From contig NC_080588.1 of the NCBI RefSeq assembly GCF_029962835.1, forward strand, positions 61,156,001 to 61,220,000: a stretch of DNA of 64,000 nt, read 5' to 3'. A program made the translations under genes and the position numbers. The notes under the pieces are model-generated. The model was given only the letters and a program-made list of their open reading frames with translations. It did not search any database and was not told the origin of the DNA. This stretch comes from Magnolia sinica. Lineage: Eukaryota; Streptophyta; Magnoliopsida; Magnoliales; Magnoliaceae. Below, piece by piece: positions 25,035 through 36,939 of this stretch; positions within the stretch are counted from its first letter, which is position 1; each line of letters opens with the position of its first letter.

Positions 25035-25230
25035 GGCTCGAGGATGGTCGGCCTCTTCGCATACACCAGCTAGGTCACTGGTGTGCGGTACCGCACCTAA
25101 TCAGCTTCCTAGTAGGGCTTGCCATAATTTCTGTGTTTTTATCAGCTGTATATTCATTTTGCCAGCTCATTTTAAGGCATGAGCCCAAAAATAAACTGAT
25201 CCAAATCTCAAGTGGACAACACCAAAGTAA
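25035..25230. mobile_element. Hairpin MITE, family H (left arm only), WAT1 upstream region
   Basis: GCCAGCTCATTTTAAGGCAT, GAGCCCAAAAATAAAC and ATCTCAAGTGGACAACACC are left-arm landmarks. The arm ends about 190 bp upstream of the WAT1 start codon, so it lies in or near that promoter. Confidence 0.6.
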
Positions 25231-25390
25231 ATAGTTGATCAACTTGATTAGACTTACTTATATGCCAAGTATTCATTTTTCTTACTTATACGCTACGTGG
25301 TTAATTCCTAAGGGTCTGGGTATCATCCGCCACACTCAACCAGAGTATCAAAGTTTTTCTCCTCAGATATACATGCCCAAAGGCCACAGA

Positions 25391-25418
25391 GTGAGAGAGA
25401 GAGAGAGAGAGAGAGAGG
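25391..25418. repeat. (GA)n tract in the 5' leader of the WAT1 gene
   Basis: About fourteen GA units end two bases before the start codon at 25421. GA/CT tracts are common in plant 5' leaders and core promoters. Confidence 0.75.
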
Positions 25419-25420
25419 AA

Positions 25421-28400
25421 ATGGCTTCTCAGTGGAAGGCGCACGCGGCGATGGCGTTCGTGCAGTTCTGCTTCGGCGGATATCACGTGATAACGAAGGT
25501 TGCCCTTAACGTGGGCATGAGTAACATCGTCTTCTGCGTCCTTCGCAACGCACTAGCTCTCTTCATCCTCGCCCCCATCGCCTTCTTCAGAGAAAGGTCA
25601 GTGCTCTCGTCTCTTCCCCTGCCTCCATCTATCCTTACATACTGACCGTACAAATCGTGAGTCACGCTGTGGATGGAGCGTATTCTGGAGATAACACTTA
25701 ATGGATGATCAGGACCGTCCAATTGGTGACCTTCTAATGGACGGTTAGAAAGAAACTAATGAGTGGTCTGTTCAACGGATGGTATCACATGGTTGTGATC
25801 GTTCAATTGGGTTTTCTGAATATGCTCTATCTGTAATGGATCTGACAATTTGGACGGTCTGGATTGATTTACTTGTAGGCAGGTGTATGGTAGATGAGTC
25901 ACCACCATTCAAGAGGACTCGGAATGCTTAATGTAGCACACAGCACGTATGTGTTTTATCCACGCCGTCCATCCATTTTTCCAGCTCATTTTAGGGTATG
26001 AGCCCAAAAATGAGCTAGATCTAAATCCTAGGTGGACCACACAGCCTACAAGGAAATCAATCCAGACTTTCCACATTGTCGGATCCATTACAGAGAGAGC
26101 ATATTCAAAAAACCCAATTGAATGATCATAACCATGCCATATCATCCGTTGAACATGGACCACTGACTAGTCTCTTTCTAATCGCCCATTCGAATGTCAC
26201 CAATTGGACGGTCCTGATCATCCAAGAATTGTTAAAATCACCTTTTTATGCCAATGCGTTGCTTGTGTAGGAAATCCGATCCATGTAAAAGGTTTATCCC
26301 ACCATAAAGATCACCTGGACTGAAGACCAGGCCGATCCACTAGTCAGGCAGGCCACACCGATAAAATCGATGGTGTGTCCCACCTACTCTGTCGATCGGC
26401 GTGATTTTCGAAACTGATGATCTTGGTGGTAAGTTCCACTTTTTACATGGCTCGGATCTCCTGCCGAAGGTATGCTTTGTCTGGAAATATGGACCGTATT
26501 AAGTTAGCATGCAGCCGGATGCAGGGGATCCGTTTCCTTGGTAGAGTAGCCCGGAATTTACGGGAACGGATTAGGTCATGCAGGCGGCGGATTAGGTGCG
26601 CACCAGGCCTCACCCAAAGATGGTGTGGCCCTTACTGTGGGGCCCACCTTGATGTATGTATTCTATATCCATGGCATCCATCCATTTTGCCCGATCGTTT
26701 TAGGGCATGAGCCCAAAAATGAAGAAGATCCAAATCTCAGGCAAACCACACTATAAGAAACAATAGTGATTGAATGAATCACGCCCTACCATTAACCATT
26801 AAAAACTTTCCAGGGCCCACCGTAATGTTTTGGTAACGGTTATTTGCCATCCAACATGTTGATAAGATAAGTAAAGTTGGATGAAGAGAAAACAAAAAAA
26901 TAATAATAATAACAAAAACAAAAACAACGAATACCAGCTAAATACAAGACTTTTATAGCTCACTAATTATGTTAGATGAAGAGGGAAAAAACACAAAAAA
27001 AAACAAACAGCAGCTAGATTCAAAACTTTTATGGCTCATTAATGGTCAATCACCACCATTCCTGTGATATGGTCCACCTGAGAATTAGATGTGCTTCATT
27101 TTTCTGCTCATGCCCTAGCATGATTTGCTAGACAAAGTGGATATAAAATAAGAATCCAGATCATCTGTTTGCTACAGGTAGAAAAATCCTGCCTTTTGCA
27201 ATATAAGTGGACCACATCAATGGAATATTGCTGACATGGACGTGGACAATTCAAGACGCAAGAAAGTTAGATTTTTCTGCTTGTCACAAGCAGATGATCT
27301 GGATTGATAAAATACATACATCAAAGTGGGCCCCATGGTAAGGGCCGCCCAACGGTTGAGACCCTTTCGTGGAAGAATCATGTGAACTTTCATACAGAGT
27401 ACTTTGGTTTTAGCTGTAACACATGACAAAAGGTTTCTGGGAAGTAGATTGTGTGGTGTATCACACACCACTGACCACGATAGTATGTGTATGTGGGCGT
27501 GTGAAGAGGAGTGCACTAGGTGGCCGAGCCTTAGGATTTAAGGACTGGAGAGGATATCAAAGTTCAATGGCCCCACAGTTTTGTATTTATTATATTCAAA
27601 ATGACCATCCATTTGGTGAAATTATTTTAGAGTGTAAGCTCAAAAATGTTTCATATCCAAAGATTAAGTAGGGAACAATAATTCTCATCGTGAAAATATT
27701 GGTAGGGCTCACCATTATGTTTATTTTCTATCCAATCTGTTCATTAGGTCACACAAACCTGGATAAAGGGAAAAGTGTTGAAATTTGGTTTTTGAAAATA
27801 ATTGAAATTTTTGAAATTTTTATTTTTCAAGTTGAAAAGTGCAGTTTTTACTTTTGTCCCACATCGAAAATGAAAAAAAAAATAAAAAAATCATGATTTA
27901 TACATGAAAGTGTATGTAATATTTTTATTTGGATTGTCAAAAACGGCTCAAATTATTGATCAACAGGTAGAAACTTTTTTCAAATATTCTTAACCATTAA
28001 TTGCCACCTAGCAATGGTTCACTTCTTAGTGCCCATATAAATTAAACCATTCCAGTCCCGATCTCAATCAACCTAAAAAGATATCTCCTCATCCATACTA
28101 CAAATACATCCATTGTTTGAGTCTGCCAAACTTCTATGACTCCTAGGAATGTGGTTCACTTGAGCTTTTGATCTATCTTATATTTTTTGCACAAACCTTA
28201 TAATGATCTAGCCAAATGGACGGACAATTTGGATGTAACATATATCTCATGGTGAGCCCATATAACTTAGTGACGTAAACACACCATAGATGTCAGCTGT
28301 GTGTGGTACACCTAGAGTTTGGAGTACAGATCTGACTTATCCAAATTGAGAAGAGGCCAATTCCAGCAGTAGGAAGCGAGGTGGGGCCCACTTCGATGTT

Positions 28401-31400
28401 CACTTCTTAGTGCCCATATAAACTAAACCATTCCAGTCCCAATCTCAATCAACCTAAAAAGATATCTCCTCATCCATACTACAAATACATCCATTGTTTG
28501 AGTCTGCCAAACTTTTATGACTCCTAGGAATGTGGTTCACTTGAGCTTTTGATCTATTTTACATTTTTTGCACAAGTCTTATAATGATCTAGCCAAATGG
28601 ACGGACAATTTGAATATAACCTATATCTCATGGTGAGCCCATATAACTTAGTGACGTAAACACACCATAGATGTCAGCTGTGTGTGGCACACCTAGAGCT
28701 TGGAGTACAGATCCGACTTCTCTAAATTGAGAAGAGGCCAATTCCAGCAGTAGGAAGCGAGGTGGGGCCCACTTTGATGTTTGCGAAAAATCCATCTCAT
28801 CCATCTATTTTATGCAAGCTCATTTTAATACATGCAACAAAAACTGAGCTGCATTCAAGACTTAACTGAGCTACACGAGAGGAAACAACGGAGATTGAGT
28901 AAACATCTTTTAAGCATTCATATAGCCACAAAAATTTTGTATGAGGCTAAGTTTTTTGTGTTTTCACATACGTCGGAATGACCTTATAAACAGTTTAGAT
29001 GGCATGTAAATGTCAAGGTAGAACCCTGAAAGGTTTCAACAGTAGGCACTTTCAATACACACACTCCATGTTAGCCACCTCCGCTGGGGATCGATGCCAA
29101 GACCTCAAGTGTTGAAACCAGTATCTCAGTCTGCAACAGTAGGCACTTATTTACCCATCTTTCCCTCCCCTGTAGCTACTCGAGTATTGTACTGGATCTA
29201 TGCCTATTTTAAGTAAGCCTCACCTAGGCATCACTGCTTTGTCATTGGTTTGGTTTTTTTTTTTTTTTTCAATTAACAGGTGAGTCGGTTGATTTACCTT
29301 TTCATCTTTTTGTTGGATTTGGTTGGACTGGGGGCATTTTCTGCAAGAGGCTTTGGCAGGAAGCTAAATGGCTCCCTTGTGATGTCTGAGCTAACATGAT
29401 AGGATTTGACTGGTTGATATGTTGCTGTCAGAAAATGAAGTCTCATGTAGAAAATTCTTCGCACATTTGTCGTGTATGACAGATGTATGTGGCTCAATCA
29501 AATCATATCCTGTCAGATTATCATGGCATAATTGCAGATCTCGTCAGCTAAATTCGCTGCCATTATTAGAGATGGGACCACTCAAAGTAGTTTACCAGCG
29601 TTGGATATTTAACAGACCCACTATTTATAGGATACCTTAAAAAAATCTTACCAATCGGATGATCAGAACCGTCCAATCAAATCAAAAATGAATGGACAAG
29701 ATTGTCCCTTCTAGTTTCTTTGGTTTTCGTACAGCAGTGGAAGAAGAATGGACTGGACCTAATGGACGGTCCACATGAGCGATTCAGTTACCAGCGAATC
29801 CACGTGCAACTAAATGATCCACATTCATCATGCTGTGACCGTGGGGCCTTTCCTGTGGTGTGGTCCACCTGAGATTTGGATCTACTTCATTTTTTGGATC
29901 ATGAGCTAAAATGATCTGTCAAAACTAATGGACAGCATGGATTTAAGGCATATGCATCAAGGTGGGCCACACGGTAAGGAATCCACCCACCATGGTGGAT
30001 CCCGGGATCCACCAAAGCCCTGCCATTCTCAACCAGGCCGTTTGGCTGGTGACAGCTAGGCGTTGTCAAAGCTGTGGGCTCACCACGATGTATTTATTTT
30101 ATCCACACCGTCCATCCATTTTGTCAGCTAATTTGATGGCATGAGGCAAAAAATGAGGTAGATCCAAATCTGAAGTGGGCCACACCACGAGAACACAGTA
30201 GGAATAATCTCATCCATTCCTAAGCCACTATTAAGTTTATTGGTCACGCAGACCTGGATGAAGGAAAAACACAAATACTGATTTTTGATCCAAAACTTCT
30301 GTGGCCCCTAAGAAGTTTTCTGTGGTGTGGCCCACTTGAGCTTTCGATCTGTATCGTTTTGTGGATTATGTCCTCAATTGAGCTGGAAAAATGTATGGAC
30401 GGTGTGGATAAATTATATACATCAGATCCACATAGTTTTGACATCAACCAGCTCCAGCTAGCTGGCTGATGTCGGGAGTCACCAGCCAAACCGCGTCTCG
30501 TCTCTTCCAAGGAATCATGTGAGACTCCACGGGAGCATTCGCACAGTGTACCTTTGTTTCAGTTCTGACACGTGTGGCCTAAGGTTTTTGTGATCCAGAC
30601 CGTTACTCTGTTGTGTCTCACGTGGATGGTCTACGCCTTAAATCTATTCCGGACGGGATGGTCTCTAACTTTTCTTGTTGTGGCCTAGAGATAAACGGTT
30701 GAGAATATGAATAAGACTTCCCATCTAAGAGATTTGTGACAAATACTCCATTTATGGTGGAAAGCAACAGACCCTAAACGATCTGTTGACCCAACTTCTC
30801 ATTATTTTTATTTTTTACACACGCACGCACACCCCCGTATTGAGAATATGAATGAGACTACATTGAAATGAAAAATTCTCTAAGATAGGTCGCTGAGATC
30901 TTCCCATCTAAGAGATTTGTGACAGATACTCCATCTATGGTGGAAAGCAACAGACCCTAAACGATCTGTTGACCCAACTTCTCATAATTTTTTTTATTTT
31001 TTATTTACACACGCGCAAACACCCCACACACTCACGCCGTGGTGGGATTTCACCACCTATGGATACTCCACCCCTTGACCGGGTGTTGAAACTCCTGAGA
31101 GTCTACCACCGGATCAAGAGTAAGGATCCAACCCAACTTCTCATAATTGAGTACAAGTGTACATTGGGCAAAGATGGATCATTTTCCTCTCTCTTGATAA
31201 TTGGTTTGATTGATTTTTATTTTTATTTTTTTAGTTCATCTAAAAGGTTAATTAAGTACTATATCGAACAACTTTCAAACATGCTTTACATACACATAGG
31301 GGTGTACAACAACCGAGCTAGCTCAGTTAGCTCGCTCGATTCAACTCAGTTCGAAGTTAAGTTCGAGCCGAGTCAAGCTGATTTTTTTAGCTTGAAAATG

Positions 31401-34400
31401 AGTTCGAACTGGCCCCAACTCGACTCAACTCGAATCGAATCCAACTCGGATTGAACCACTTCAATGACTTGGTTACTTTGCTATTGATGTTGCTCACCAA
31501 GTATTTGAAGAAATGTCTTAACAAAGTGTGGTTGGTGGCAAAGAAGGTATGTACATAAAACAAATACCCTTTTTTTTTCTTAGTTTTTATGTTGCTTAGA
31601 ATGTGTTTGATAAAATACCTATAAAATCATTGCTTCTGTATGTTACATACTGTAGGATTTTGACGTTGCAGTCTAGATGTTTGTGAAAATGCCTCAATGG
31701 CGAACTCGGCTCGATCTTATCTTAAACTCGGCCCAAGCTAGCTCGAGCTGACCAGTCAGGCGCAAAGACCGAGCCGAGCCGAGCCGAGCTCGAGCTAAGG
31801 TCAGCTAATGGCTAAGCCAAGTCAAGCTAAGGCCAGCTCCACTCGATGTACACCCCTACATATACACCACATATCCTAGGGACCAAATCTTCACTTTGGG
31901 TGTGATCTCTCAAGTGACCCAATGTGGCTAGATTTGATTGGACCACTTCTTACTACTCATCTCTATCGAGAGCGGATTAGTTGTTACCAGGTTAACACCT
32001 TAGTGAGGGTTACCCATACCATGTGGGGCTCATTTTGATGAATTTGTTGTATATCCATATTTACTATTCATTTCTTTAGCTCATTTTAAGACGTTATACC
32101 AAAACTTAAGCATATCCAAATCTCTTATGGATCACAACATTAGAAAAAATGGTAAGTGGCCATTAAAATCTTTTTATAGCTCATAAAAGATTTTGATAAG
32201 TTGATCTTTGTATTTTTCTCTTCATCCTAGTCTTGTTGACCTTGTTAATGAGTAAGATAGCAAATAAACATTATGGACCTACTTACAATGCCCCCTAGGT
32301 AACTTTTAATGGTGGGCATTCAATCATCACTATCTCCATTTGTGTGATCCACCTAAGATTTAGATCTCCTTAATTTTTTTTTGGACCACGACAAAAAATG
32401 TGCTTGATAAAATGGAAGGACAAGGTGGATATACAACACATCATCAACGTGGGCCCTTACTCTTACTCCAATGGTAGACTCTCAGGTGTTTCAACACCGG
32501 GTTGAGGGTTCGACTACCCATAGGTGGTGAAATCCCACCATGGCGTGAATGTATGGTGGTGTGTGTGCATGTGTAAAAAAATAAAAAATAATTTAAAAAT
32601 AATAATAATAATAATAAATGGGGTACTAAGGTGTTACCTAAATAACACCTAATCCACTTTCTTCTCCCTAACAGGGGCATATGACTCAATTAAATCCTAC
32701 TCTGAATCCATGCATATGACTCAATTAAATCCTACTCTGAATCCATAATATTATCATGGTGTTTTTTATGATTCAGTTTACCTAGCAATCTATGAAGTGA
32801 CACATTTAAGACAGTGACTATGATTAGCTTTCTTGGTGGACATGAATTGTCGTGTGACCATGTTACTAAGGATATCTTTTATTTGCCTAACTTTGGAGGG
32901 TTTTGTTAGTCACAGCTGCCATTAAAAAAAAAAAAAATAAATTTAATTCATGCAAGGCATGTTTTAAAGTTGATTTAGCTAAAATATGTTTGAAAGTTAT
33001 TGGGTGGAATACATATTTAACTAAATCTTCTTTTTTTAAAGTAGGACATTGTAATCTAATCACGTTATGTCACTGGGTCATTAACACTATACTTACTTCT
33101 CTTGTTCACTTATGCCAATGGCATGAACATATGGTAAAAAAGCTTGGTTGAATATTCAATAGAGGGCCATGTAAAATCTCATAAAATTTAATACATTCAC
33201 ATGGTGTGGCCCACCTGAGTTTTGGAATGGCCTGCTTTTGGCGTGTCTCTTAATCCTAGTGGAGCACACCTGATGAACCGGTCGGATGGCATATAAACAA
33301 CATGGTGGACCCCACATTCCATCTGAAAGTTTCTATGGTGGGCATCATCCTCCTCAATGTCTATCTGGTTGTTCCCTTTGTTATCATTAGCTTGATTGTG
33401 TATCAAGCTGTAGTTTAGAATCTACGCCTAAAATGTGGGGGCAAATCTAATGGACGGCTTAGATGGCACTCAAACATCACGTGGCCCGACACATCTCGAT
33501 CATTCACCATGGAAACCTTCCCATGCACGTAATTGCATTTGGAATGTGGAGAATCTGAATCACTGATCTGCACTGCCCATTTGCCCAGACCCACTATTTA
33601 TAGCATACATTAAAAAAATCTTACCAATCGGATGATCAAAACCATCCAATCAATGCAAAAATGAATGGACAAGATCGTCTCATCTAGTTTCTTTTATTTT
33701 TGTAAGGCAGTGGAAACTGTATGGACCGGACCTAATGGACGGTCCAGATAGGCGATTCAGTTACCAACGAATCCACATGCAACTAGGCGCATGGGAAGGT
33801 TTCCATACACTTGTCCACTGGATAATTTGAATTTCTCCACGTCATAAAACGGGATAATCCTTCTTTGTAGCAGAACGATACGCCCTCCGCTATCTCGCCG
33901 CCAGCTCGTGTGGTTCATCTTCCTGGGGTTCACCGGGTAAGGTTTACCTGGCCCACCTTGAACCTATTCTTTGCACCGTTTACAATTTGATCTGGACCGT
34001 TCATCCTTCAGGACCCATCATATATGTTCATGGTCCAGAAATTGGGCTGGTTAGGTCGTCCGAACGGTTCCTTTCGATGGAAAAGTGAAATTAAGCGCTG
34101 TCCTGATTGAATAATCAGGACCGTTGGATCGACTTGATTTTTGGATCCAGGAACATGTATAGCAGGGCCCACTAGATGATCCGTCTGGATTGTACTAATT
34201 TTTTGAATTATTGAACAGGATATATGCGAACCAGCTTTTATTTCTTATTGGCCTTAGCTACACAAATCCATCATATGCTGCAGCCGTACAGCCAGCTATT
34301 CCAGTCTTCACCTTTCTATTGGCTGCAATAATGGGGTGAGGCCCACCATCTATTCACCTTTCTGACCGTTCGATGGAAATCATTATTATTAGAGGATTTA

Positions 34401-35175
34401 TTTGAAGCCTTGGAAAATTATGATGATCCATGTGCTTGCAAATACCTCTTGTGAATGTGACATGCACTTTGATCTAAACCATCCAAATCGCAGGCCCAAC
34501 AGTGGATGGGCCATGGTTCAAAAACAGACTAATTAATCCAAGTATCATTTAATTAATTAATCAATACTATTTAGAATAATTTAGGTTTTGGGTTTTGGAA
34601 AAGATTATATTTGAACCATTGTTATGTGAAAATCCACTTGTAATTTTTGTACCTAACTTAGACCTGACCATGCGAGCTATCTTGCACCCCTGAACCCTAA
34701 ACCTCAAACCCAATGACCCATTAAAGGGCCACCTTTTTTTTTTTTTTTTTCGGCCCCTACCTGGACCTGACCTGAAATTTAATTGGTAAGGGATGGGGTC
34801 CATTATAAATTTGATCTGGGCCTGGGGCTAAACAAGATGTGCTCGTCGACGTACATGGGACCTCCCAAAATCAACCCGATTGTACCAGACTTAGACCCAA
34901 TTTCTAAATGGGTCCCATCCTGACTATTCTAATATGGACCCCACCCAACCCAAGTTGTGATTTGAACCTGAGAAAAATAGTTAATTAATACAAGTATCAT
35001 TTGGTTAATTAATCAATACTATCTAGAATTGTTTTGGTTTTGAGTTTTGGGTTTTGGAAAAGATTGCATTTGGACCATTATTACGCTGAAAATCCGCTTA
35101 GCAATTATTGTACTTAACCCAGACCTAGTGATGCGAGCCATCTTGCACTCCTAAACCCTAAACCCAATGACCCAT

Positions 35176-35221
<46 letters not shown>

Positions 35222-35771
35222 GGAAATGGTTCTATACGGTCAACCTCATGGTAACTTACCATGAGGTCGAGCTGTGTGGACCCCACCATTATGTGTGTCA
35301 AACATCAACACCATGCATTTGATGGGTTCCCTTTAAATTATGATATATCCAACAAAGCAGCCGTATACGGAGCTCAGGTGGGCCATACTATCAAGTAGGC
35401 CATACCATCTAAAATCACGTGAAGACATGCCTAAAACATATAAAAGGAATTGGTAGGGCCCACCTGAAATTTGGATGAGTCTGAAACTTGGTCTGACCCC
35501 TCATTAAGTGGAACACACATAATGGATGGGCTAGATTTGTGAACCACATCTCAGTGGGCCAACAAATGGTTATGGATTTTTTAATGGGAGGGTAACCCTT
35601 CTCAACTTTTGTATGTGGTGTGGCCCACGCAAGTCATGGATTGACTTGATTTTCATGCCCTAGGCTCACAATGAAATGGTGCATCTGACTGAAGGGGTAG
35701 ATGTTCAACACGCATCACAGTGGGACCCACACAGCTCGACCTCATGGGAACCCATGAGGTCGACCGCCTAG

Positions 35772-35843
<72 letters not shown>

Positions 35844-36810
35844 GCCCTACTTGGACCTGACTGGAATTTTAATTGGTGAGGGATGGATCCATTGGAAAAC
35901 TGATCTGGGCTGGGCCTGAATTTCAGTCCTATAGATAAACAAGCTGGGCCCATGTTTACCAGACTCCCCATCGCCACCCTACTCCGGTAGCCACCATTTG
36001 GATAATTAGGATCCACTTAAGGTGAAAGTATATGATAATGATCAATCTCAGCGGGCCCACAATTTGGATGGTTTAGATTGAGATACACTTGCATCATGTC
36101 ATCTGCAATGTCTGCCCGTATGTGTCCGCGTCCACTCCGGAATCTGTCTAAGGCTTTTTCTTTATTTTTTTTTCATCAATGCAGCACTGAACAAGTGCAT
36201 TTGCTCCGAACAGAAGGGCAGGCGAAGGTGGCCGGCATAGTGGTCTGTGTCGCCGGAGCCATATTGATGGTTTTGTACAAAGGCCCATCTGTGCTTGGGA
36301 TGAGTTTCATGGGCCATGATCTTCAAAGAGAGCTCTACGTCAAGTTCCAATCAGATTCAGATGGATGGTTAGGATTTGATTTGCTGAAGTTTGGGCTCAC
36401 ACGTTGGCACATTGGCGTGTTGTGCTTGATAGCGAACTGTATGTGCATGGCAACTTACCTTGCTACACAGGTATTGGACTTTATTTACTTGGATTGGGCT
36501 GGGCTTGGGCTTGGGTCTTAGCTCATGGGCTGGCTATTGACGTGTTTCGCCCCGTCATGGCTGCAACTAGAGCTGGGCATCGAGTCGAGGTGGACCGAGT
36601 TAGGGATGACTCAACTCGATCCAGTTTTGAAATAGGCCTTAACTGAACTTGACTCGACTCGATACCGAGCCTAGCATGCCTAAACCGATCTGAATCCGGG
36701 TCTAGCTTGGACTAATTCGAACCGAGTCCGACCCAGTAAAAAGTACTAAGTTGCACCGATTCGGATCCCATTCGGATTGAGAGATGAGGGAGGGAGGGAG
36801 GGATGGAGTG

Positions 36811-36855
<45 letters not shown>

Positions 36856-36896
36856 GGTGGTGACGGTGGTGGGCTTGAAGAGGAGAGTGGGACGAG

Positions 36897-36939
<43 letters not shown>

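Larger units (their letters stand above)
34531..35960. repeat. Tandem duplication in WAT1 intron 3, second copy interrupted by a MITE
   Basis: The ~430-bp segment from ATCATTTRATTAATTAATCA to GATCTGGGCYTGG is present at 34531-34830 and again, starting at about 34979. The second copy is split at 35175-35840 by a (TA)n array containing a family-M MITE. In the first copy the corresponding place holds CCATTAAAGGGCCACC followed by a T run. Confidence 0.8.

Noticed and set aside
26417-26710. 97-codon open frame with Arg/Cys-rich translation
   Set aside because: It runs from a foldback into the arm of a family-H MITE inside WAT1 intron 1; the same arm sequence is non-coding in other copies.
30969-31454. 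161-codon open frame
   Set aside because: It crosses an inverted SINE and the start of a hAT MITE, with translated simple sequence and no recognisable protein.
35768-36016. Minus-strand frame ending in an Ile-Tyr repeat
   Set aside because: Produced by the (AT)33 microsatellite.
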